DNA of 25,705 nt from the NCBI GenBank assembly GCA_027346765.1, contig DAIERN010000002.1:1-25705 (forward strand). Direction: 5' to 3'. Both the position numbers and the translations under genes were made by a program. Shown one piece after another: positions 6,629-13,817 of this stretch. The stretch's first letter is position 1. Every line of letters begins with the position of its first letter. The notes below the pieces were generated by a model. The model saw nothing but the letters and a program-made list of their open reading frames with translations, had not been told where the DNA came from and made no database searches. The stretch comes from Chloroflexota bacterium. GTDB taxonomy: Bacteria > Chloroflexota > Limnocylindria > Limnocylindrales > CSP1-4.

Positions 6629-7587
6629 TGTTCGTCCGGGCGCGGCGGCGCCTGACGGTGACCTACATCCTGCTGTTCGGCGCAGTCATGGCCATCTTCG
6701 GCGTGGCATTCCTCACCCTGATCGCGGTGATCCTCGAACCCACCTTCGACCTGGCTCCGGACACCTCGAGTGAGCAGGCTGCGCAGATCGCCTACGACGC
6801 GGCCGTCGCGCGGATTGGTCTGGCACTTCTTGCTGCCGATGTCGTCGCAGTCGCTGTCGTGGGCATAGGTGCTTGGCTTTTGGCAGATCGGACCATGCGT
6901 CCCATCCGCGAGGCGCATGAGCGCCAAAAGCGTTTCGTGGCGGACGCTTCACACGAGATGCGTACGCCGCTCACGGTTATTCGCGCGACGACTGAGAACG
7001 CCTTGCGGCCGGGCACGCCGTCGCGCGATGAAACCGCCGCGTTGCGTACCGTGGCGGCTGCTGCCGCAGACCTGTCCGCGCTCACCGCGGATCTGCTGAC
7101 CCTCGCTCAAAGCGGCGACGGAACCGTTCAAGTTGAGATGGCTCCGTTCGACCTGTCGGTCGTGATCGCCGAACGGCTCACTCTGCGCGCGGCGGCAGGC
7201 GCAACGACGCCTCCGCACGTCCGCCTAGCGCCCGACCTGCTGGTGAAGGGGCACGCGGACGACATAGGCCGGATCTGCGACAACCTCGTGGACAACGCCT
7301 TCCGTTACGGCGGTCCGGCAGTCCGCGTTGACATCAGCACTCGCGCGACCGATGGCCACGCCGTGCTCGAAGTCAGCGACAACGGCCCCGGCATCGCCGC
7401 TTCCGACCAGCCCCAACTGTTCGAGCCTTTCTTCCGCGTACGCGCGGATGCTGCTGCCCCCACTGGAACTGGGCTCGGGCTGGCCATCGCCGCGAGCCTC
7501 GCCAGGCGCAACCGCGGCCGGCTGACTGTCGAGAGCCAGCCCGGTCGGGGCAGCACGTTTCGGCTCACGCTGCCCCGCTGGGGCTGA
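6628..7587 (+). CDS. Sensor histidine kinase (HK2), short sensor type
   Basis: The 319-residue product has TM1 at about 11-35, a very short extracytoplasmic loop (about 36-60), TM2 at about 61-86, then a short linker (DRTMRPIREAHERQ) in place of a full HAMP domain. The phosphoacceptor His109 lies in FVADASHEMRTPLT. HATPase_c boxes are N (ICDNLVDNAFRYG), G1 (VSDNGPGIA), F (LFEPFFRV) and G2 (GTGLGLAIA). The ATG at 6628 overlaps the RR2 stop by 1 base; an alternative GTG at 6625 adds one Met. With a loop of only ~25 residues it probably senses within the membrane or through partner proteins, as kinases of ABC-transporter-linked systems do. The ABC cluster that starts ~100 bases downstream is a plausible partner; this is inference. 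Confidence 0.92.
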   Translation: MFVRARRRLTVTYILLFGAVMAIFGVAFLTLIAVILEPTFDLAPDTSSEQAAQIAYDAAVARIGLALLAADVVAVAVVGIGAWLLADRTMRPIREAHERQKRFVADASHEMRTPLTVIRATTENALRPGTPSRDETAALRTVAAAAADLSALTADLLTLAQSGDGTVQVEMAPFDLSVVIAERLTLRAAAGATTPPHVRLAPDLLVKGHADDIGRICDNLVDNAFRYGGPAVRVDISTRATDGHAVLEVSDNGPGIAASDQPQLFEPFFRVRADAAAPTGTGLGLAIAASLARRNRGRLTVESQPGRGSTFRLTLPRWG

Positions 7588-7596
7588 CTTGATCCT

Positions 7597-7615
7597 GGCG
7601 CCGGAATACGGCGCC
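7597..7615 (+). other. Hairpin between HK2 and the lipoprotein gene
   Basis: GGCGCCG, a GAATA loop and CGGCGCC form a perfect 7-bp stem 9 bases after the HK2 stop. There is no T-run, so it is not a standard intrinsic terminator. It could reduce read-through or protect a processed 3' end between the regulator/kinase unit and the transporter unit. Confidence 0.3.
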
Positions 7616-7695
7616 GCATAGGCATCGACGGGCTTCAGGTCCGATTCATCTACGCCGCCGACGATCCCGGGATGGAGATCGCACAGCAGGTTGTC

Positions 7696-8355
7696 ATGAA
7701 AACTGACCGTCCACTGAAGCGGCTGGCGGGAGCCGCAGCTCTCATCGTGCTGATTGCGGGCTGCCGCGGCGGCGCCACAACCACCGCGCGGCCGACTCAA
7801 TTTGGCGCGACGCCGTCCCCAGCCGTCGCATCCACCCAGACACTGGCGCCATCGGCTGCTGCCACCGCCGCTCCGACTGAGTCAGGCGGCACGACCACAG
7901 GTGGTGACATCCCTGACAACGCGGTCTTCTTGACGTATCACGACCAGGCCCACGGCTTTGCCATCGCCTACGTTGAAGGCTGGCAGGTGACCCCTGCAAC
8001 CGACGGTGTCACGATCCGCGACAAGGACAGCAGCGAGACCGTCCAGGTTGTCGCCGCGCCGCCTGACCTGGCGAGCTACATAACCTCAACCGACATCCCC
8101 GCACTTCAATCGCTGCCGGGGTTTCGGCTGGATCGCCAGGACAAGGTGACGATCAACGGCCAGTCGATCGACCACATCGTCTACCACGCACCTTCTCCGC
8201 AGGATCCCGTAACCGGCAAAGAGGTGGCGTCGTCGATCGACCGCTACTACGTGATGGGCGCCAACGGGCTGGCCATCATCAGTCTGTCGACTCCGGACGG
8301 CGTGGACAACGTCGACGCGTTCCGGATGATGATTGAGAGCTTCTCGTGGAGCTGA
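7696..8355 (+). CDS. Lipoprotein with PsbP-like domain, upstream of ABC transporter
   Basis: The 219-residue product starts at ATG 7696, giving MKTDRPLKRL, a hydrophobic core and a lipobox LIAGC with the lipidated Cys at residue 23. An upstream ATG at 7672 adds eight residues and makes a poorer signal. After a Thr/Ala/Ser/Pro-rich linker (about 27-75) comes a ~140-residue domain with HGFAIAYVEGWQVTPATDGVTIRD near its start and FRMMIESFSW at its end, the pattern of PsbP/Mog1-like domains found in many bacterial lipoproteins. The last 10 bases overlap the start of the first ABC ATPase gene, so it is translationally coupled to the transporter. It is probably an extracytoplasmic accessory or substrate-handling subunit. 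The fold call is by pattern only. Confidence 0.8.
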   Translation: MKTDRPLKRLAGAAALIVLIAGCRGGATTTARPTQFGATPSPAVASTQTLAPSAAATAAPTESGGTTTGGDIPDNAVFLTYHDQAHGFAIAYVEGWQVTPATDGVTIRDKDSSETVQVVAAPPDLASYITSTDIPALQSLPGFRLDRQDKVTINGQSIDHIVYHAPSPQDPVTGKEVASSIDRYYVMGANGLAIISLSTPDGVDNVDAFRMMIESFSWS

Positions 8356-9050
8356 GCGGTAACGACGCGGTCGCGCTCAACGACGTCTTCAAGGTGTACC
8401 GCGACGGCGAGGTCGAGACGATCGCGCTGCGCGGGATCGAGCTGGCGATCAAGCGAGGCGAGTTCGTGGCGATCATGGGTCGCTCAGGCTCGGGCAAGAC
8501 GACGCTGCTCAATCTCATCGCCGGCGTCGACCGGCCCACGGCGGGCAAGGTGATTGTCGATGGCGTTGCCCTTGAGCGCGCCAGTGAGAACGAGCGCGAG
8601 GTGTTGCGCAGCCGATCGATCGGCCTCGTGTTCCAGGCGCAGAACCTGGTCCCGTTCCTCTCGCTGGAGGAAAACGTGCGCCTGGTCGACGCGCTCGCCG
8701 ATGGCGCCAGCTCAGCTCCCGCCGCGCGAGAGCTCCTTGCTGCCGTGGGCCTGGCCGATCGCGCCAAGCACCGGCCGGACCAGGTGTCCGGGGGCGAACA
8801 GCAGCGCGCAGCGCTGGCATGCGTCCTCGCCGCCGCACCGGCGGTGCTGCTGGCCGACGAGATCACAGGTGAGCTCGACTCAGCCACCGCCGCCCACGTT
8901 CTTGACGTTGTGCGGGCCGTTCACCGCGAGCGCGGGCTGACGGTAGTCCTCGTCACGCATGACCCAGCTGTTGCGGCAACTGCCGATCGGGTCATTCACC
9001 TGGCCGACGGCCGGGTTGTCGAAGATGCGCGAGTTGAGGTCGCGGCATGA
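8346..9050 (+). CDS. ABC transporter ATPase, LolD/MacB type (first of a pair)
   Basis: The 234-residue product starts at GTG 8346, which overlaps the lipoprotein stop by 10 bases. Motifs: Walker A GRSGSGKTT, Q-loop VFQAQNLVPFL, signature VSGGEQQRAALA, Walker B VLLADEITGELD and H-loop VTHD. The usual ADEPTG after Walker B is ADEITG here, but the catalytic Glu is kept. The length and the Q-loop context fit LolD/MacB-type ATPases that work with FtsX-fold permeases. It is followed by a second, different ATPase overlapping by 4 bases. The pair probably forms a heterodimer under the single double-FtsX permease encoded next. Substrate unknown. Confidence 0.93.
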   Translation: MELSGNDAVALNDVFKVYRDGEVETIALRGIELAIKRGEFVAIMGRSGSGKTTLLNLIAGVDRPTAGKVIVDGVALERASENEREVLRSRSIGLVFQAQNLVPFLSLEENVRLVDALADGASSAPAARELLAAVGLADRAKHRPDQVSGGEQQRAALACVLAAAPAVLLADEITGELDSATAAHVLDVVRAVHRERGLTVVLVTHDPAVAATADRVIHLADGRVVEDARVEVAA

Positions 9051-9745
9051 GCACAGCCATGAGCGCAGCCCTGTCAGCCCGGAGCCTGACCAGAGTGTTC
9101 GTCTCCGGCAACCTCGCACCGGTGCGTGCGGTCGACTCGGTCAACCTCACGGTTGAGGGCGGAGCTTTCGTCGCCATCCAGGGCCCGTCCGGGTCGGGTA
9201 AGACGACGCTGCTCGGCCTGCTGGCCGGCATCGAACGGCCCGACTCGGGCTCGGTCGCCATCCTCGGCCATGAGCTCGCGCGCTTGAGCACGGTCGAGCG
9301 GGCGTTGCTCCGACGGCGCAAGGTCGGCCTGGTGTTCCAGTCGTTTGGCCTTGTGCCATCACTCAACGTCATTGACAACGTTTGCCTGCCGCTCGCGCTC
9401 AGCGGAATAAACGGCCGCGATAGATATGAGCCGGCCCGCCAGGCCCTGGACAGCGTCGGCCTCGCCGCCCTGGAGGCTGCCCGGATCGATGAGCTATCGG
9501 GTGGCCAGCGTCAGCGGGTCGGCATTGCCCGCGCGCTTGTCACGGGCCCGGCCCTGGTCCTGGCCGACGAGCCGACCGGCAGCTTGGACGATGAGACGGC
9601 GGGTTCGATCCTGGACCTGCTACGCAAGGAAGCGGCAGCGCGGGGCGCCAGCCTTGTGCTGGTCACCCACGATGCAGAGAGTGCCCGGCTTGCCGACGAG
9701 CAGTACCTGATGCGCGACGGACGGCTTGAGCGAGCGGAGGCATGA
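9047..9745 (+). CDS. ABC transporter ATPase, LolD/MacB type (second of a pair)
   Basis: The 232-residue product has Walker A GPSGSGKTT, Q-loop VFQSFGLVPSL, signature LSGGQRQRVGIA, Walker B LVLADEPTGSLDD and H-loop VTHD, all canonical. It is closer to the LolD consensus than its upstream neighbour. Its ATG overlaps the neighbour's stop by 4 bases (ATGA), and its stop overlaps the permease start by 4 bases, so the set is strongly coupled. It should supply one of two nucleotide-binding domains for the 905-residue permease. Confidence 0.94.
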   Translation: MSTAMSAALSARSLTRVFVSGNLAPVRAVDSVNLTVEGGAFVAIQGPSGSGKTTLLGLLAGIERPDSGSVAILGHELARLSTVERALLRRRKVGLVFQSFGLVPSLNVIDNVCLPLALSGINGRDRYEPARQALDSVGLAALEAARIDELSGGQRQRVGIARALVTGPALVLADEPTGSLDDETAGSILDLLRKEAAARGASLVLVTHDAESARLADEQYLMRDGRLERAEA

Positions 9746-12459
9746 TGAGCTATCTCGAACAACACGCTGCACGGCTGGTTTCGCGCGATCTGCGCCGGAC
9801 CGCGGCGGTTGGAATCGGCATAGCGATCGGCGCCGCGCTCCTGACCTCTGTCGTCCTCTTCGGGATGGCGTCCGGTACCACCGTCACACGGCGGGCCCTG
9901 GCCGGCCTGCCCGTCGACGCCCAGGTCGTGCTCGCACCTGGCGCTGATGCCGCCGCCGCAGCGGCGACGGTGAAAGGTGACCCGGCCGTCACTGCCGCGC
10001 TCCCCTTCGAGATCGTCGCCTTCGATACCGCGAGCGCTGACAAGTCAGGGACGGCGACCCAGACGAGCGCCGGCGCCCTGATCGCGGCCGATCAGTCCTA
10101 CGTGGCAGCGACCGGCTTATTCGCGACCGTCCAGGGAAGCTCGACCCCGGGGCTCGTCAGCGTGAGCCGCGATCTGGCGACCAATCTCGGCGTGGTGCCG
10201 GGCGATGCAGTCACCTTCAGCCTGCCCGGTGGCGCGACGACTACTTTGTCGGTGAGCGGCATTGTCGACACCGTCGGGACTGACCTGTTGCTTGGTCCCA
10301 CCGACGCGGCGCATCGCGCAGCGGGCGCCAACCCACTGGTCAACGTTGCGCTGACCGACCGGGCAACGCTCGACGCCATTGCGGCGACCATACCGGCCGG
10401 CGCCGTTCCCGCCGCTGCCCCAGGGCAACAAGCACAAAGCGGCACGCCGGTCACGGCTGCCCAACCAGCCGTGCGGCGCGAGCTGCACCTGCGCTATGAC
10501 CACTCTCAGCTGCCGGGCGATCCCACGGCCGCTCAATCCTGGCTCGACAACGTCCGGCGGCGGATCGAGGTCCAGGGGGCAGGAGCGTTCAGCGTCGTCG
10601 ACGACGCGGCCGCAGCACTCGAGCCGGTCGCCGCGGACCTCCTCTGGGGCCAGGTGCTCTTCGTGTTCCTGGCGCTGCCGGGTGTGCTCCTGGCACTGGC
10701 CATCTCTCGTTTCGCAGCCGATGCCACGAGTGAGGCAACCCGTCGGCACATCGCCCTGCTGCGCGCTCGCGGTGCGACGCGCCGGCAGCTGTTCAGAATC
10801 ATGCTCGGCTCGAGCGCGGCGGTCGCGCTGGCCGCATCCGTGCTGGGTTCGCTCACGGGCGCCGCGCTGGCGTGGCTGCTGTTCGGCGCGAGCTTCGGCG
10901 GGGTCGACGCCGTCGGCGCGACCGCGTTGGCAGTGGGCGTGAGCGTTGTCATCGTGACTGTTCTGGCGACAATCGTTGCCGCCCTGCCGCTTCGTGATCA
11001 AATCCGCGGCGAGCTCATCGTCGAACGTCAGGAAGTCAAACGATCCGGCAGGCCGTTCTGGCAGCGCTACTACCTCGACCTCATTGCTCTTGTCGCCGCA
11101 GCGATCGTGTTCATTGTCACCGGCGGCGCGGGCATTCACCCGGTGTTCAACGCCGAGGGCAATCCAACGGTCACCCTGGCGCTGACTTCGTTCATGGCGC
11201 CATTCCTGTTGTGGGTAGGTGCCACGCTGCTGTTGCTGCGCATCGCGAGCAGGCTGCTCGAGCGTAGCGGGGGTGCGGCCGGCATCCTGCGCCGGCTGCT
11301 CGGTCCGGGCGGCGAGCTCGCCGCGCGGTCGCTCCGGGCACGCGCGCCGGCCGCGGCACGAACCGTGGTGCTCTTGGCGCTGGCTACCTCGTTTGCCTCA
11401 AGCCTGCTGCTGTTCAATGCCACCTACCAGCAGCAACAGCGTGTGGACGCCCAGCTGACCCTGGGCGCCGATATGAAGCTGACACCTGCTGCTCCGGCCA
11501 ACGCCGCTGCAGTTGCGAACGTTGCCGGCGCGGGAATCGCCGCGGCGACTCCATTTGTCGATCGCATCGTCTACGTGGGCACGGAGGCGCAGGATCTGCT
11601 CGCGATCGACCCGCTGACGCTGCCCAAAGCGGCCCCGCTAGCGGACAGCTTCTTTGACGGCTCGACGGCACAACAGGCGATGCAGGCGCTGGCGGCCCAA
11701 CCCGACGCGATCCTCGTCTCCGCTGAGACTGCCCACGACTACAGCATCGTCCCGGGCGATCAGCTGCGTATCCGCGTCCCTGACGCACACGGCAACCTGG
11801 TCACCGTGACGTTCCACATGGCGGGGATCGCGCTCGAGTTCCCAACAGCGCCCAAAGACGCGTTCCTGGTGGCCAACCAGGCCTACGTCGCCTCCCAGAC
11901 CGGCAACGACACCATCTCCTACGTCCTGGCGCGCGCCTCCGGAGATCTGGCGGCAGCCTCACACGACGTGAGCGCGCGGCTGGGTACGGCCTGGCAACTG
12001 ACCGATGTGCAGACCACCACCGCCCGCCTCGTCAACGCGGTGACATCGGTTGACCTGGGCCTCCTGGTCACACTCGATCTCACCTTCGCGGTGCTGATCG
12101 GCGCCGTGGGCAGTGCCCTGTTCCTCCTGGCCGAGCTGTCGGCGCGGCGCCGCGAGCTGGCCACCATGGAGGCAATTGGCGCGGAGCCGGCCCAGCTGCG
12201 CAACGCCATCGGCGGGGAGGTTGCCGTGATGGGCGTAACCGGCGTGATGATCGGCCTGATCGTGGGCGCCCTGCTGGGCCTCACGCTGCTCCAAACATTG
12301 GCCGGACTGTTCGACCCTCCAGCCCAGGTTCCGGCGGTGCCGCTCGCGGAGGTCGTGGGCTTCATCGTGGCAGTCGGACTCGGCCTGCTGGCCGCGGTGA
12401 TGATCGCGTCGGTGGGACTGGGGCGCCTCGCAGTGTTGCCCGCCCTGCGCGAGAGATAG
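9742..12459 (+). CDS. FtsX-family ABC permease, double-domain (905 aa)
   Basis: The N-terminal TM is at about 22-44, followed by a large extracytoplasmic domain (about 45-300) rich in Ala, Thr and Val. A first FtsX core (about 300-425) contains ALLRARGATRRQLFRI, the loop that contacts the ATPase. Two or three central TM helices (about 443-505) precede a second TM at about 540-560 and a second extracytoplasmic domain (about 565-770). A final FtsX core (about 772-900) contains ELATMEAIGAEPAQLRNAI. Each half has the MacB/LolC-type plan, so one chain carries both permease units and can work with the two ATPases encoded just upstream. MacB/LolCDE-type transporters move lipoproteins, peptides or other envelope molecules by mechanotransmission; the substrate here is unknown. 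ATGATG at 9742 gives two adjacent starts, the first overlapping the ATPase stop by 4 bases. Confidence 0.92.
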   Translation: MMSYLEQHAARLVSRDLRRTAAVGIGIAIGAALLTSVVLFGMASGTTVTRRALAGLPVDAQVVLAPGADAAAAAATVKGDPAVTAALPFEIVAFDTASADKSGTATQTSAGALIAADQSYVAATGLFATVQGSSTPGLVSVSRDLATNLGVVPGDAVTFSLPGGATTTLSVSGIVDTVGTDLLLGPTDAAHRAAGANPLVNVALTDRATLDAIAATIPAGAVPAAAPGQQAQSGTPVTAAQPAVRRELHLRYDHSQLPGDPTAAQSWLDNVRRRIEVQGAGAFSVVDDAAAALEPVAADLLWGQVLFVFLALPGVLLALAISRFAADATSEATRRHIALLRARGATRRQLFRIMLGSSAAVALAASVLGSLTGAALAWLLFGASFGGVDAVGATALAVGVSVVIVTVLATIVAALPLRDQIRGELIVERQEVKRSGRPFWQRYYLDLIALVAAAIVFIVTGGAGIHPVFNAEGNPTVTLALTSFMAPFLLWVGATLLLLRIASRLLERSGGAAGILRRLLGPGGELAARSLRARAPAAARTVVLLALATSFASSLLLFNATYQQQQRVDAQLTLGADMKLTPAAPANAAAVANVAGAGIAAATPFVDRIVYVGTEAQDLLAIDPLTLPKAAPLADSFFDGSTAQQAMQALAAQPDAILVSAETAHDYSIVPGDQLRIRVPDAHGNLVTVTFHMAGIALEFPTAPKDAFLVANQAYVASQTGNDTISYVLARASGDLAAASHDVSARLGTAWQLTDVQTTTARLVNAVTSVDLGLLVTLDLTFAVLIGAVGSALFLLAELSARRRELATMEAIGAEPAQLRNAIGGEVAVMGVTGVMIGLIVGALLGLTLLQTLAGLFDPPAQVPAVPLAEVVGFIVAVGLGLLAAVMIASVGLGRLAVLPALRER

Positions 12460-12478
12460 CGGGCGGTTCGCTGTCGCG

Positions 12479-12495
12479 ATACTCCCTGGGGGTAT
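12479..12495. promoter_or_regulatory. G-tract palindrome resembling a CsoR-family operator
   Basis: ATACTCCC-T-GGGGGTAT is an 8-1-8 inverted repeat with 7 of 8 positions symmetric. It has the ATACCCC/GGGGTAT arms typical of CsoR/RcnR/CstR-family repressor sites. It lies where a -35 element and spacer would be, just upstream of the -10-like TAGGAT (12506-12511) and the flavoprotein start at 12519. A repressor bound there would block the promoter. No csoR-like gene is present in the window. Confidence 0.5.
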
Positions 12496-12505
12496 ACGTC
12501 CCTGC

Positions 12506-12511
12506 TAGGAT
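12506..12511 (+). promoter_or_regulatory. Likely -10 element (TAGGAT) of a leaderless flavoprotein gene
   Basis: TAGGAT ends 7 bases before GTG 12519, the leaderless promoter spacing. It supports GTG 12519 as the true start despite the long N-terminal extension it implies. Confidence 0.55.
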
Positions 12512-12518
12512 TCAGGTC

Positions 12519-13598
12519 GTGGACAGCACCAAGCTTGGCTTCCCGAGCATCTCGATCGTCGATGACGGCGCCCCGGCGGACGCCACCAGTGAGCGCCTCG
12601 TCAGCGAGCAGCCCAGCAGCAACGGCAACGGCCCCGACGGGAGCGGCAGCAACTACGCCAAGGTGGTCATCGTCGGTTCCGGCCCGGCCGGCCTGACCGC
12701 GGCCATTTACGCCGCGCGCGCCAACCTGGCGCCCATCGTCATTGGCGGTTACGCGCCCGGCGGTCAGCTGATGATCACCAGCGACGTCGAGAACTTTCCC
12801 GGCTTCCCTGACGGGGTCCAGGGCCCGGAGCTGATGCAGAAGTTCCGCGAGCAGGCCGAGCGGTTCGGCACGCGCTTCGTCGACGTCGACCTGGACAAGG
12901 TCGACTTCAGCCAGCGGCCGTTCAAGCTGTGGGCGGAGGGAAAGCAGTACACGGGTGAGTCGGTCATCGTCGCGACCGGCGCATCTGCTCTGTGGCTGGG
13001 TCTCGAGAACGAGACCCGGTTGCGCGGCCGCGGGGTGAGCGCCTGCGCGACGTGCGACGGGTTCTTCTTCCGCGGCAAGAAGGTCGCGGTCGTTGGCGGC
13101 GGCGACACCGCGCTTGAGGAAGCCACATTCCTCACGCGATTCGCGAGCGAGGTCGTGATGCTCCACCGCCGCGACAAGTTCCGCGGCTCAAAGATCATGC
13201 AAGAGCGGGCGCTGGAGAACCCCAAGATCAAGGTCCACTGGAACACTGAGGTCGCGGACGTGCTGGGCGCGGACAAGGTGGAGGCGCTCCGCCTGCGAGA
13301 CACGAACACCGGCGAGACGCGCGACGAGCCCGCTGACGGGCTGTTCCTGGCCATCGGCTACAAGCCCAACACCGACGCGTTCAAGGACTGGCTTGAGCTC
13401 GACGACGCGGGCTACCTGGTGGTCACCGACGAAACGCATTCCAAGATCGACGGCGTCTTCGTCGCCGGCGACGTGCACGACCATCGCTACCGCCAAGCGG
13501 TCACCGCCGCGGCCGACGGCTGCAAGGCCGCGATCGACGCCGAGCGCTGGCTCGAAGCGCAGGGCATCACGGAAGCGTCGACCGCCACCGCCTGGTAA
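12519..13598 (+). CDS. trxB: Thioredoxin-disulfide reductase family flavoprotein with N-terminal extension
   Basis: The 359-residue product is a TrxB-type NADPH:disulfide oxidoreductase. It shows the FAD dinucleotide fold VVIVGSGPAGLTAA (49-62), GGQLMITSDVENFPGF, the redox centre CATC (Cys176/Cys179) in SACATCDGFFFRGK, the NADPH fold VAVVGGGDTALEEA, HRRDKFRGSKI, and the second FAD motif GVFVAGDVHDHRYRQ. All elements for reducing thioredoxin are present. Residues 1-47 are a low-complexity Asp/Ser/Gly/Asn-rich extension absent from typical ~310-residue TrxB. An internal start near the first fold is possible, but the promoter-like TAGGAT placed 7 bases before GTG 12519 supports the long form. 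A CsoR-like palindrome lies over the promoter. No thioredoxin gene is adjacent. Confidence 0.9.
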   Translation: MDSTKLGFPSISIVDDGAPADATSERLVSEQPSSNGNGPDGSGSNYAKVVIVGSGPAGLTAAIYAARANLAPIVIGGYAPGGQLMITSDVENFPGFPDGVQGPELMQKFREQAERFGTRFVDVDLDKVDFSQRPFKLWAEGKQYTGESVIVATGASALWLGLENETRLRGRGVSACATCDGFFFRGKKVAVVGGGDTALEEATFLTRFASEVVMLHRRDKFRGSKIMQERALENPKIKVHWNTEVADVLGADKVEALRLRDTNTGETRDEPADGLFLAIGYKPNTDAFKDWLELDDAGYLVVTDETHSKIDGVFVAGDVHDHRYRQAVTAAADGCKAAIDAERWLEAQGITEASTATAW

Positions 13599-13639
13599 CT
13601 CGGCTCGCCTGATCCCGGAAGGCCCAGCGCCCGAACGCT

Positions 13640-13780
13640 CTTGCGTCAAATGGACCAAATACGTCCGCCGATCGTCCGAAGATCCGCCTTTTTGTGTCAG
13701 TTGGATCGTCGCCGTCCAGGTGACGCAAGTTCTGGGCGGCATTCCGATCCCGTGGCCCGAATACATCCAGGTGACACAAA
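13640..13780. repeat. Cluster of four 16-bp repeats, two direct and two inverted
   Basis: The 219-base gap between the flavoprotein and ABC exporter genes holds four copies of YTTGYGTCAnnTGGAY. Two are on + (13640-13655, CTTGCGTCAAATGGAC; 13691-13706, TTTGTGTCAGTTGGAT) and two are inverted (13714-13729 and 13765-13780; their reverse complements are CTTGCGTCACCTGGAC and TTTGTGTCACCTGGAT). The direct pair and the inverted pair both have exactly 51-bp spacing, so the cluster is symmetric about 13710. It may be a degenerate mobile-element end or MITE, a REP-like element, or a set of regulator sites upstream of the exporter promoter. Confidence 0.75.
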
Positions 13781-13803
13781 GCGTGCGTCCCACATCCCGC
13801 CGC

Positions 13804-13809
13804 TAACCT
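13804..13809 (+). promoter_or_regulatory. Likely -10 element (TAACCT) of the ABC exporter gene
   Basis: TAACCT ends 8 bases before ATG 13818, and no Shine-Dalgarno sequence lies in the short remainder. This fits a leaderless start. The last of the four 16-bp repeats ends about 23 bases upstream, next to the expected -35 position. Confidence 0.45.
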
Positions 13810-13817
13810 TCGCCTGA

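Noticed and set aside
8859..8885. Loss of function in the first LolD-type ATPase because of ADEITG
   Set aside because: Only the Pro of ADEPTG is changed; the Walker B Asp and catalytic Glu, signature, Walker A and H-loop are intact.
13567..13806. Open frames on both strands in the flavoprotein-exporter gap with repeating peptides such as CVTW and CHLD
   Set aside because: The repeating peptides are a direct result of the four 16-bp DNA repeats; there is no start signal, no domain, and the frames overlap trxB or the exporter.
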